Shown one piece after another: positions 57,201 to 64,000 of a stretch of DNA of 64,000 nucleotides; the first letter of the stretch is position 1, and the number at the start of each line of letters is the position of its first letter. The notes under the pieces were generated by a model that saw only the letters and a program-made list of their open reading frames with translations, searched no databases and was not told the DNA's origin. This DNA is from Aeromonas encheleia (GTDB lineage: Bacteria > Pseudomonadota > Gammaproteobacteria > Enterobacterales > Aeromonadaceae), in contig NZ_LR134376.1 of assembly GCF_900637545.1 (NCBI RefSeq), forward strand, positions 3,243,001 to 3,307,000. Reading direction: 5' to 3'. A program made the position numbers and the translations under genes.

Positions 57201-58025
57201 CAGGGCGGCGATGCGATCGTTGAGGTCGCGCAAGTCCTGCAACAGCTGACGCTGCTGCTGCTCGTGCTTGAGGCTGGTGGAGAGGCGCTGCTGCTCGGTG
57301 ACCCAGTGCTCGCGGGTCGCCTCGTCCATCAGCGCCACGTCGCCGAGCCGTTGGCCTATGGCCGCGAGCGTCTGCTGCTCGGCCCGGGCCCGCTCATGGG
57401 TCTGTACCGAGATGGCGGAGTAGAGCTCGGTGCCCGTCATCCGCTCCAGCAGCGCCGAGCGCTCGTCGGCGCCCGACTTGAGGAAGGCGGCGAACTCCCC
57501 CTGGGGCAGGATCACCGCCCGGCGGAACTGCTCCCAGGAGAGGCCCACCAGCTCATCGATGCGCTCCTGCAACTCCCGCTTGCTGCCGGAGAAAATCTGG
57601 CCGGTAACGACGTCGGTCAGGCTGCGCTCCTGGGCCTGAAAGCGCCCCTCCGAGCGGTTGCGGGCCCGCCGCACCGCCCAGCGTGCCAGCCAGATGCGAC
57701 CGTCACAGCCGCGAAACTGCACCTCGGCAAAGCCGCTGGCATGACCACGGCTGAGGATATTTTTAACATCGTTAGCTGTTAATTTTTCTTTTTCGTCTTC
57801 ATCAGCTCGGCCAATTTTTTCAACATTCTTGCGATTGGCAATAAAGCGCGGCATCTCGTCATAGAGCGCGAGGCAGATGGCGTCGAGCAGGGTGCTCTTG
57901 CCCGCCCCGGTATTGCCCGTGATGGCAAAGAGCCCAGCGGCCCCCAGGGCGCCACGGGTGAAGTCGATGGCGAAGGTGCCGGTCAGGCTGGCCAGATTCT
58001 CACCGGCGAGAGACAAGATTTTCAT
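54282..58025 (-). CDS. sbcC: SbcC subunit of the SbcCD nuclease
   Basis: A 1247-residue SMC-like ATPase that works with SbcD to cleave DNA hairpins and protein-blocked ends. Walker A near residue 38 is ITGNTGAGKSTLLDAI. Long Gln/Glu-rich coiled coils run about 190-560 and 700-1070. The zinc hook CPLCGAEEHP lies near the middle (about 610). The C-terminus has the signature LSGGESFLVSLALALALS and Walker B LFIDEGFGTLDPDSLD. The length is above E. coli SbcC (1048), mostly in the coils. The start overlaps sbcD by four bases (ATGA). Confidence 0.96.
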   Translation of the reverse strand: MKILSLAGENLASLTGTFAIDFTRGALGAAGLFAITGNTGAGKSTLLDAICLALYDEMPRFIANRKNVEKIGRADEDEKEKLTANDVKNILSRGHASGFAEVQFRGCDGRIWLARWAVRRARNRSEGRFQAQERSLTDVVTGQIFSGSKRELQERIDELVGLSWEQFRRAVILPQGEFAAFLKSGADERSALLERMTGTELYSAISVQTHERARAEQQTLAAIGQRLGDVALMDEATREHWVTEQQRLSTSLKHEQQQRQLLQDLRDLNDRIAALRLACQEGQTALADAEAAHAQAAPEREEFGRAEQAQVARADHDELARLDQEVQQQELLVGQLGPELELSSQAQQQAALREQQLLADKLAAEREWGALQPELKRAQDLDTRIREKAGQLQEIQQQGAQARTLQLQLQQEWQQQCERAQALEDRRRQWASWLEERKTLAPLARQWQPLLAAMQDWAENKALLQRLLQSHEHKSHALRDLQARLEQGQQERDHWQQERARLQLQHDQVQAQEWDAQVARAQELRQSRTEQLARVRQLLELAQAGRNHSEQQQRLWQEIGMLEQQLARLAAQHDELEPALARLGTQREEARHALEQARAVASFEQHRHVLQEGAPCPLCGAEEHPYRQSQPQVAGILAQLAERVRQLDLDWERLHHQHIQGESEGVELARQLAARQQHQPELAARSEQLSQRWSLLGGRGLPPRQSPVEWAELQAELLAQGEALDHELAAGQQQLQQAQQGQQQLARLREQLAQLNVRYQQCEQQWHEDERQKVAWEAELKALAEQEITLRQRLAQGEARLDQQMGAEPWRQWIEGERWQEWQQSCEAYLQGQGEWEQLGNELASLTPLLSAQEVRVQGQNALLHKLERDYKEGEQQRQGLLASREACLDGRAIALVEHEWQQRLQQATSRLEEAVTALRAARERQTELRTRLTHLEQDRQLSSRRRREVQGRWAAQASALGIAEYDLRRLLAISPDELKVRRAALQRLEDALTEARTRLGERQRAQAQEEAKLERYREHHGELTALSTEELNQRLTTSTALCRELEEQLFQCKSTLAQAETAALKAGSLQAELACQQGVVDHWQQLSELIGSASGAKFRTFAQSLTLERLLLEANAQLAELSPRYRLERVPGTDLALQVVDLDMGDEVRSVDSLSGGESFLVSLALALALSSLSSRQTQVESLFIDEGFGTLDPDSLDLALSSLDSLQAAGRQIGVISHVQTLVERIGVQIRVEALGGGESRVVLP

Positions 58026-59248
58026 ACTTCGGACTCCTTGACCTGCGCCAGGATCTCTTCAAACGAGGCCACCAGCTCGGCCTGGGGTTCACCGTCAAAC
58101 TGGCGCTGATAGCAGAGCCTGAATACCTCGGTCGGCGAGAGTTCATCCAGCCTGCGTCGGCTGGCACCATCGGCCAGCCCCTGACCCGAGCCCTGATAGC
58201 GGGTGCTGATGCGGGCCAGCCGCACCGGCTTGCCCGCCATGGCCGCCAGGATCCGCTCGCGGATGCGGGCCTCGGGCTTGGGCAGCAGCAGGCGCACCTC
58301 GAGGAAGGGTTGCGCCTCCTGGGGGCAGTCGGGCAGGGAGAGTGCCTCGATGGCTTTGAGCGCCGCGTCGAGTTCACTCTCCGGCAGCCGGATCATCTCG
58401 ACGCTGCGGGGCACGGGGAGTCGCTCCAGCCCCGCCAGTTTGCCATCCTCGAACACCACCTCCAGCACCTGATGGTTGTAGTTCGCCTCTGCCAGCGACA
58501 ACGGCAGCGGCGAGCCGCTGTAGTGCACCGCCGTGGCCGGGCTCTGGGCCAGATGCAGGTGACCGAGCGCCGTGTAGTCGGCACCTGCGAAGATGTCGGC
58601 GGGCAGGGCGTGCTGATTACCGCCGAGCACCCGCCGCTCGGACAGCTCGGAGAGCTGGCCCGCCGCCAGATAGGCATGGCCCATGGCGATCAGCGCCTGG
58701 CCGGGCTCACAGCGCGCGCGCCCCGCTCCCAGCACCTCGGCATAGACCTGACGCACCCCCTCGATCAGCCGATCCTGCCCCTCTTCCAGCGGCTCGACCC
58801 GCAGATCGCTGCTGCGCAGGAAGGGTACGGCGGCGCACCAGGCCGCAACCTTGCCCTCCTGGTCCTGCAGCGGCACCAGCAGGCGCTCGGTCTCGAGCCG
58901 CCCCTCCCCGTCCCGGCTGATGCTGCCCACCAGGTGCAGATCGAAGGCCCGCAGCAGCTCGTGAGGGGCATCCAGCTTGGAGGGGGAGTCGTGGTTGCCG
59001 CCGATCAGCACCATGTTGAGCCTGGGCATCTCGGCCCGCAGCCGGGCCAGGAAGCGGTAGAGCTGTTGCCAGGCGCTGGCGGGGGGATTGGCGGTATCGA
59101 ACAGATCCCCCGCCACCAGCAGGGCGTCGATCTGCCGGCTCTTGATGGTGTCGGCCAGCCAGTCGAGGAAGGCGTCGTGTTCGAAGCGGCGCTCGTGGCC
59201 ATGGAGTTGATGACCCAGATGCCAGTCGGCGGTGTGCAGGATTTTCAT
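58022..59248 (-). CDS. sbcD: SbcD nuclease subunit
   Basis: A 408-residue metallophosphatase-fold nuclease (E. coli 400) that, with SbcC, cuts palindromic DNA. Metal motifs are MKILHTADWHLGHQLHG, VAGDLFDTANPP, LIGGNHDSPSK, AMGHAYL and ALGHLHLAQ. ATG at 59248 is set by homology; upstream the frame is open but has no similarity. A 13-bp repeat array (59266-59304) lies just before the gene. It overlaps sbcC at 58022-58025. Confidence 0.96.
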   Translation of the reverse strand: MKILHTADWHLGHQLHGHERRFEHDAFLDWLADTIKSRQIDALLVAGDLFDTANPPASAWQQLYRFLARLRAEMPRLNMVLIGGNHDSPSKLDAPHELLRAFDLHLVGSISRDGEGRLETERLLVPLQDQEGKVAAWCAAVPFLRSSDLRVEPLEEGQDRLIEGVRQVYAEVLGAGRARCEPGQALIAMGHAYLAAGQLSELSERRVLGGNQHALPADIFAGADYTALGHLHLAQSPATAVHYSGSPLPLSLAEANYNHQVLEVVFEDGKLAGLERLPVPRSVEMIRLPESELDAALKAIEALSLPDCPQEAQPFLEVRLLLPKPEARIRERILAAMAGKPVRLARISTRYQGSGQGLADGASRRRLDELSPTEVFRLCYQRQFDGEPQAELVASFEEILAQVKESEV

Positions 59249-59265
59249 GAGAAGGCGGCTCGGAT

Positions 59266-59304
59266 TGTCGAATCGATCTGTCGAATCAATCTGTAGAATC
59301 AATA
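59266..59304. repeat. Three tandem 13-bp repeats upstream of sbcD
   Basis: TGTCGAATCGATC, TGTCGAATCAATC and TGTAGAATCAATA follow one another without spacers, starting 18 bases before sbcD. Confidence 0.88.
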
Positions 59305-59390
59305 GGGGAGCGGTGCCGGCGGCACCCGATGCAGACAAGATGCGGATCTGCCATCACTTTTTCAAGCAAAACAGGCCGCCGGCGTCAGAT

Positions 59391-59819
59391 TCAGGCGGTC
59401 GGGAAGCACATCCTGTATTGGGGGTGACCGGTCAGCGGATCGGACTGCTCCCCCGCGATCACGAAGCCGTGGCGCCGATAGAAGCGCACCGCCGGCTCGT
59501 TCTCCACGAACACCCGGGTATGCAGCTTGCCCTCCTGCAGCTTGGCCTCCTGCAGCAGGGCATGGCCGACCCCGCGGCCCTGCCGGTCGGGGCGCACGAA
59601 CAGCGCCGCCAGGAAATCCTCCACCAGCGCCATGAAGCCGAGCAGCTCACCCCGCTCCTCGTATACCCAGATGCGGGCATGATCGAGGTAGCGGGTACGC
59701 AGCTCCTCCTGGGCCTGCCACCAGCAGGAAGCGTCAACAAAATCATGAGCCTGCAAGGATGCCAGCAGCCAGATCTCGACTATCTCTTCCATGTCTTCCG
59801 GCCTGCTCGCTCTCAACAT
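59391..59819 (-). CDS. GNAT acetyltransferase (YiaC/YjaB-like)
   Basis: A 142-residue GNAT-fold protein. MLRASRPEDMEEIVEIWLLASLQAHDFV resembles the start of YiaC and YjaB. The acetyl-CoA loop is LFVRPDRQGRGVGHALLQEA, and VENEPAVRFYRRHGFVI closes the fold. YiaC acts as a protein lysine acetyltransferase in E. coli; equivalence here is inferred. It is a single gene on the minus strand, not obviously linked to sbcDC. Confidence 0.87.
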   Translation of the reverse strand: MLRASRPEDMEEIVEIWLLASLQAHDFVDASCWWQAQEELRTRYLDHARIWVYEERGELLGFMALVEDFLAALFVRPDRQGRGVGHALLQEAKLQEGKLHTRVFVENEPAVRFYRRHGFVIAGEQSDPLTGHPQYRMCFPTA

Positions 59820-59999
59820 TTTCGCATCCTTGTTAACAAACTCGACACAGGCAGTCTAGGGGAGTTTGATGACACAATGGGGGTGAAACAGGACTCCCTG
59901 TGAACTCGATCTCCCTTTATTTAGCGAGAATGATTGGCTGATCACAAAGCGCCTCTCTAGTACAATGCCCGCCGGACAATCTATGAGACCGAGGACGCC

Positions 60000-60911
60000 A
60001 TGTGGTTTAAAAACCTGCAGATTTATCGCTTTACCCGCCCCTTTGACCTGACCGTGGATCAGCTGGAAACCCAGCTCGAGGCCTGTGCCTTCACCCCCTG
60101 TGGCAGTCAGGACATCTCCCGGTTCGGTTGGGTCAAGCCCCTCGGCAAATTCGGCTCAACCCTGACCCACTCCGCCTCTGGCCACATCCTGCTCTGCGCC
60201 CGCAAGGAAGAGAAGATGCTGCCGGGCACGGTGATCAAGGAGATGCTGGCGGAGAAGGTCGAAGCGATCGAATTCGAGCAGGGCCGCGCCCTCAAGAAGA
60301 AGGAGAAGGAAGCGCTGAAGGAGGAGATCCTCCACACCCTGCTGCCCCGCGCCTTCAGCCGCACCAGCCAGACCTTCGCCTGGATCAATCCGGCCGACAA
60401 CCTGATGGTGGTGGACGCAGGCTCCGCCAAGAAGGCGGACGATCTGCTGGCCCTGCTGCGCAAGAGCATAGGCACCCTGCCGGTGGTCCCGGTAGCCCTC
60501 AAGAACCCGCCCGAGATCACCATGACCGAGTGGCTGAACGAGGGTAACCTGCCCGCCAGCTTCACCCTGGAAGACGAGGCCGAGCTGCGCAGCGCCATGG
60601 AGCATGGCGGCATCATCCGCTGCAAGCAGCAGGATCTGATGAGCGAGGAGATCAAGAATCACCTGGCCAACGACAAGCTGGTGACCAAGCTGGCCCTGAA
60701 CTGGGGCGAGACCCTGAGCTTCGTGCTGGGGGACGATCTCTCCATCAAGCGTCTCAAGTTCAGCGAAGAGCTGCGCGAGCAGAACGACGACGTGACCAGC
60801 GAAGATCCCGCCGCCCGGCTGGATGCGGACTTCGCCCTGGTGACCGCCGAGCTGGCCCAGTTCATCCCGGCGCTGTTTGCCGTCCTGGGTGGCGAAGAGC
60901 AGTCCATCTAG
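60000..60911 (+). CDS. rdgC: Recombination-associated protein RdgC
   Basis: A 303-residue DNA-binding protein (same length as E. coli) forming a ring dimer that limits RecA activity. MWFKNLQIYRFTRPFDL, FGWVKPLGKFGSTLTHSASGHILLCARKEEKMLPGTVI, and the Lys/Glu-rich KKKEKEALKEEILHTLLPRAFSRTSQTFAWI are diagnostic. GAGGAC precedes the ATG. It is a monocistronic gene ended by a terminator. Confidence 0.97.
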   Translation: MWFKNLQIYRFTRPFDLTVDQLETQLEACAFTPCGSQDISRFGWVKPLGKFGSTLTHSASGHILLCARKEEKMLPGTVIKEMLAEKVEAIEFEQGRALKKKEKEALKEEILHTLLPRAFSRTSQTFAWINPADNLMVVDAGSAKKADDLLALLRKSIGTLPVVPVALKNPPEITMTEWLNEGNLPASFTLEDEAELRSAMEHGGIIRCKQQDLMSEEIKNHLANDKLVTKLALNWGETLSFVLGDDLSIKRLKFSEELREQNDDVTSEDPAARLDADFALVTAELAQFIPALFAVLGGEEQSI

Positions 60912-60961
60912 CCGAGCCGACCAGATAGGATAGTCCCCTGGCGACAGGAGTCATCGCAAGC

Positions 60962-60997
60962 AACCGCCCTTCACTTAACAAGAAGGGCGGTTTTTTT
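60962..60997 (+). terminator. Terminator of rdgC
   Basis: ACCGCCCTTC (60963-60972), a 9-base loop, GAAGGGCGGT, then a run of T residues. Confidence 0.9.
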
Positions 60998-61033
60998 ATG
61001 TGTCGAGCCAGGGTGCCGGAGGCAGTCCCCGCC

Positions 61034-61630
61034 TCAGAGCGCGCCGCGATCCAGAAGCGTGCGGTGCAGCCGCTCGGCCAGGGCGCGATAACCCGCCCCA
61101 TTGAGATGCACCGCATCGGACTTGAACTCGGGGCTGCGCAGCAGCTCGCCTATGCTCTCCTCGTCCAGCACCAGCTGGTATTGCTCCGCGAGCTCGGCGT
61201 AGAGCGGTGCCCCCGTGGCGAACAGGGACCTGCGGGGCACGGCCACCAGCAACAGTTGGGCACCGCTGCCCTGCACCGCCTCTATCATGGCGGCCAGGTT
61301 GGCCTTGAGCGCCGCCTCCCCGCTGCCGCGCAGTATGTCGTTGCCCCCCTCCAGCAAGATCACCAGCGCGGGCCTGTGCTCGACCAGCAGCGCCGGCAAG
61401 CGAGCCATGCCCGCCTGACTCAGCTCGCCCGAGACCCCGGCGTTGATGACGGGGTGACCGCTCAGAGCGGCCAGCACGCTGGGGTAGCTCTGAGTCGGGC
61501 TGGCGCCGCGCCCCTCGGTCAGGCTATCGCCGAACGCCAAGATGGTCTCCCCCGCCCCCAGGGGCCTGAAGCCCGGCTCGCCGCAGGCCGTCAGCAGCAG
61601 GCAGAGCAGCCCCATCACGCATCTTCTCAT
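61034..61630 (-). CDS. SGNH/GDSL esterase lipoprotein (TesA-like)
   Basis: A 198-residue SGNH hydrolase related to E. coli TesA (thioesterase I/arylesterase). Block I is ILAFGDSLTEGRG, Gly in NAGVSGE, Asn in LEGGNDILRG, and the Asp-His pair in SDAVHLNGAGY, so all catalytic residues are present. MRRCVMGLLCLLLTACGE has a lipobox (Cys at 16); TesA itself is periplasmic and not lipidated. ATG at 61630 is chosen because GGAG lies upstream and the signal starts there. Confidence 0.9.
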   Translation of the reverse strand: MRRCVMGLLCLLLTACGEPGFRPLGAGETILAFGDSLTEGRGASPTQSYPSVLAALSGHPVINAGVSGELSQAGMARLPALLVEHRPALVILLEGGNDILRGSGEAALKANLAAMIEAVQGSGAQLLLVAVPRRSLFATGAPLYAELAEQYQLVLDEESIGELLRSPEFKSDAVHLNGAGYRALAERLHRTLLDRGAL

Positions 61631-61764
61631 CCCTCTCCCCCAAGCCCGCCGGGCTCCTCCATCGATATGCTTGTAACCATATGAGTAGCAAGACAATCTT
61701 TCAATAAAGCCTCGATTGTGCCACATTCCAGCCTGGTGTTGAAAAAACAGACAAGGAGAGTGTC

Positions 61765-63546
61765 ATGTCCCTCAAGCCCCTCGGTCTGCTGGTGGCCTTC
61801 GGCCTGCTCGCCGGTTGCGCCCCCCAGAATGGCTTCCATTATGTGCCCCCGCCCCAGACCCTGCTCGCCCCCGAGGCGGCCAGCGGCTGGACCGACAAGC
61901 AGGGCTGGCAAGGCCGTGACTTCATGGTGGCCGCCGCCAATCCACTGGCGGTGGATGCCGGCTATCAGATCATCAAGGCCGGCGGCAGCGCGGTGGATGC
62001 CGCCATCGCCGTCCAGCTGGTGCTGACCCTGGTGGAGCCCCAATCCTCCGGCATCGGCGGTGGCTCCCTGTTGCTGGTGTGGGATGGCAAGCGGGTGAGC
62101 GCGGTGGATGGTCGGGAGACCGCCCCCGCCGCGGCGACGGATCAGCTGTTTATGCGGGACGGCAAGCCGATGGCGTTCTACGACGGCGTGGTGGGCGGTC
62201 GTTCGGTCGGCGTCCCAGGCACGGTGCGCGCGCTGGAGCTGGCCCATCAGCGCTATGGCAAGCTGCCCTGGGCCACGTTGTTCGAGCCGGCCATCACGCT
62301 CGCCGAGCAGGGCTTCATCATCAGCCCGCGGCTGGCCACCTTGCTGCAAAAGGATCCCTACCTGGCCAAGGATCCCGACGCCCGCGCCTACTTCTATCTG
62401 CCGGATGGCACCCCAAGGGCCGCCGGCAGCAGGCTCAGCAACCCGGCGCTGGCCGGGGTGCTGCAGACCCTGGCCCGGGAGGGGGCCGACGCCTTCTATC
62501 GGGGGCCGCTCGCCGAGGCCATGGTGGCCAAGGTGCACCAGCACCCCACCAACCCCGGCGTGCTGGCGGCCGCGGATCTGGCCAGCTACAGCGCCAAGCT
62601 GCGGGACGGCCTCTGCTTCGACTATCGCCAGAGCGAGGTGTGCGGCTTCCCGACCCCCTCCTCCGGCACCATCGCCCTGGGCCAGATCTTCGGCATGCTG
62701 GAGAGCCGCGACATGGCGGCCCTCAAGCCGGTGCCCACGGCCGACGGCCGGCTGGCAGCATCAAGCGAGGCCATCCACCTCTACAGCGAGGCGGCGCGGC
62801 TCGCCTTCGCCGACCGCAACCAGTATGTGGCGGACGGCGACTTCGTCGGCGTGCCGGTGCAGGGGCTGCTCGACAAAGGCTACCTCGCCGAGCGCGGCAA
62901 GCTGATCGGCACCCGCTCCATGGGGATCGCCCAGCCCGGCACGCCGCCACTGGCGCTGGCCCGCGGCAAGGACGCCACCCCTGAGCTGCCCTCCACCAGC
63001 CACGTCTCCATCGTCGACAAGGCGGGGATGGCGGTCTCCATGACCAGCTCCATCGAGGATGGCTTCGGCTCGCGGCTGATGGTCAACGGCTATCTGCTCA
63101 ACAACCAGCTCACCGATTTCTCCTTCACCTCGGCGGATGCCGCCGGTCTGCCGGTGGCCAACCGGGTCGAGCCGGGCAAGCGCCCGCGCTCCTCCATGTC
63201 GCCCCTGCTGGTGTTTGACAAGCAGACCGGCGAGCTGGAGATGAGCCTCGGCTCCCCCGGCGGCTCGGCCATCATCAACTACGTGGGCAAGACGCTGCTC
63301 GGCACCCAGGACTGGGGGCTGAACCTGCAGCAGGCCATCAACCTGCCCAACTTCGGCAGCCGCAACGGCCCCACCGAGCTGGAGCAGGGGCGCACGCCCC
63401 AGGCCGTGATCGAGGGTCTCAAGGCCAGGGGACATGAGGTGCTGCTGAACGAGCAGACCTCAGGCCTGCAGGGGGTGGAGCGCAACGCCGCCGGCTGGTT
63501 TGGCGCCGCCGATCCCAGACGGGAGGGGGTGGCCAGGGGCGAGTGA
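61765..63546 (+). CDS. ggt: Gamma-glutamyltransferase (lipoprotein form)
   Basis: A 593-residue N-terminal nucleophile hydrolase that cleaves gamma-glutamyl bonds of glutathione and related peptides outside the inner membrane. MSLKPLGLLVAFGLLAGCAP holds a lipobox (Cys at 18). The large subunit has MVAAANPLAVDAGYQIIKAGGSAVDAA, SSGIGGG and VDGRETAP. Self-cleavage should occur before Thr in LPSTSHVSIVD near residue 414. The small subunit has SMTSSIEDGFGS and SSMSPLLVF. AAGGAG precedes the ATG. Confidence 0.95.
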   Translation: MSLKPLGLLVAFGLLAGCAPQNGFHYVPPPQTLLAPEAASGWTDKQGWQGRDFMVAAANPLAVDAGYQIIKAGGSAVDAAIAVQLVLTLVEPQSSGIGGGSLLLVWDGKRVSAVDGRETAPAAATDQLFMRDGKPMAFYDGVVGGRSVGVPGTVRALELAHQRYGKLPWATLFEPAITLAEQGFIISPRLATLLQKDPYLAKDPDARAYFYLPDGTPRAAGSRLSNPALAGVLQTLAREGADAFYRGPLAEAMVAKVHQHPTNPGVLAAADLASYSAKLRDGLCFDYRQSEVCGFPTPSSGTIALGQIFGMLESRDMAALKPVPTADGRLAASSEAIHLYSEAARLAFADRNQYVADGDFVGVPVQGLLDKGYLAERGKLIGTRSMGIAQPGTPPLALARGKDATPELPSTSHVSIVDKAGMAVSMTSSIEDGFGSRLMVNGYLLNNQLTDFSFTSADAAGLPVANRVEPGKRPRSSMSPLLVFDKQTGELEMSLGSPGGSAIINYVGKTLLGTQDWGLNLQQAINLPNFGSRNGPTELEQGRTPQAVIEGLKARGHEVLLNEQTSGLQGVERNAAGWFGAADPRREGVARGE

Positions 63547-63565
63547 TCGCCGCAAGCTCATCACA

Positions 63566-63593
63566 GCGGAGGCGGCCAGGGTGCCGCCTCCGC
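63566..63593 (+). terminator. Hairpin after ggt
   Basis: GCGGAGGCGGC, loop CAGGGT, GCCGCCTCCGC: an 11-bp GC stem 20 bases after the stop. The T tract is poor, so termination may be partial. Confidence 0.7.
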
Positions 63594-63918
63594 ACCTTGT
63601 CCGTTTGCCTCGCGTGGCGGCCCGAACAACCAATCACCGATGAATTACTCCTGCCAAGAAAAGGGCAAACATCCCGCCTTCTCCCCTCAGTTTCATTACT
63701 TATTCACATTTAATCGCAGATATGGGCATAAATGTGGATAAAGATTGCCAATTCTGCATAAATGTATTATTTTTCAACAGAAACGGCAGCGTTGTCTTCA
63801 ACACTCTGTGCTTGCTGCGGCCGACACTGTCTCTTTCGCCCCCTGCTCATTGACAGCTGCCCTCTTCGCCCCCGCGGTGATCTGGTAGCCCACTGACTGC
63901 CATTAGCGAGGTGACGAT
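63594..63918. other. Intergenic region upstream of ybaL
   Basis: AT-rich in the middle, with the direct repeat GCATAAATGT at 63726-63735 and 63756-63765, a 30-base offset of roughly three helical turns. I see no gene; it is the likely ybaL promoter region. Confidence 0.5.
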
Positions 63919-64000
63919 ATGGACCATTCACTCCCCCTGATCACGACTCTGGTAGGCGGCCTGGTGCTCGCCTATCTGTTTGGCATGCTGGCCCAGCGCC
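63919..64000 (+). CDS. ybaL: Start of a KefB-type cation:proton antiporter, YbaL-like (truncated by window edge)
   Basis: Only 27 codons are visible: MDHSLPLITTLVGGLVLAYL then FGMLAQR. This is close to the N-terminus of E. coli YbaL (a monovalent cation:proton antiporter-2 family protein with C-terminal TrkA-N domain). GAGGTGACG precedes the ATG. The rest lies beyond the window, so the assignment depends on the first helix only. Confidence 0.8.
   Translation, partial: MDHSLPLITTLVGGLVLAYLFGMLAQR

Overview
The window is about 64 kb of high-GC gammaproteobacterial chromosome. Gene content and the wording of the proteins point to Aeromonas or a close relative. Supporting markers are ArcA, a CydDC exporter, an RcsF-TrmO neighbourhood, ptsHI-crr beside cysK, thrLABC beside a YjtD-type methyltransferase, and E. 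coli-like Gly tRNAs. Most of it is core housekeeping DNA. One clearly AT-rich insert lies at about 24.2-26.7 kb.

Layout. 0-12 kb: the 3' end of pykF, a giant MscK-type mechanosensitive channel, a LysE/RhtB exporter, pgl, a YSC84 lipoprotein, a periplasmic dienelactone hydrolase-like protein, uraA with a duplicated 3' end, NAD-malic enzyme, and a TMEM175-like channel. 12-21 kb: mobA-mobB (MobB carries a MoeA domain IV-like tail), a FUSC protein, a multi-sensor diguanylate cyclase, a DUF3332 lipoprotein, a soluble PAS-PAS chemoreceptor and a GNAT. 20.8-23.3 kb: a bufferin-type RiPP operon on the minus strand (bufA2-bufB-bufC-doxX) with a structured leader and a hairpin between the first two genes. 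23.5-26.7 kb: a PsiF-repeat protein, then a type II-A (Ec86-like) retron made of an ncRNA, a nucleoside deoxyribosyltransferase-like effector and a reverse transcriptase. The retron lies against a decayed ABC-F remnant.

26.9-38.7 kb: a SnoaL-like protein, the thrLABC operon with its attenuator, a SpoU-type methyltransferase, aceK, a META-domain lipoprotein, a small outer-membrane protein, rraA, a DUF3293 protein, arcA with an FNR-like box far upstream, and two tRNA-Gly genes. 38.9-49 kb: cydDC followed by degenerate tandem copies of the cydC tail, rcsF, DUF488, an epimerase, trmO behind a minisatellite, and an operon of MoxR ATPase, VWA protein and KAS III-like enzyme. 49-64 kb: cysK, ptsH-ptsI-crr, cytochrome b561, sbcDC, a GNAT, rdgC, a TesA-like lipoprotein esterase, gamma-glutamyltransferase and the start of ybaL.

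Several units act together: PTS phosphotransfer (HPr, EI, EIIA-Glc), threonine synthesis from aspartate, cytochrome bd maturation (CydDC) near its regulator ArcA, SbcCD and RdgC in DNA maintenance, molybdenum cofactor maturation (MobAB), a probable copper-handling RiPP pathway, and retron anti-phage defence. The most notable structures are the retron, the bufferin operon with its RNA folds, and two independent tandem duplications of gene 3' ends (uraA and cydC).
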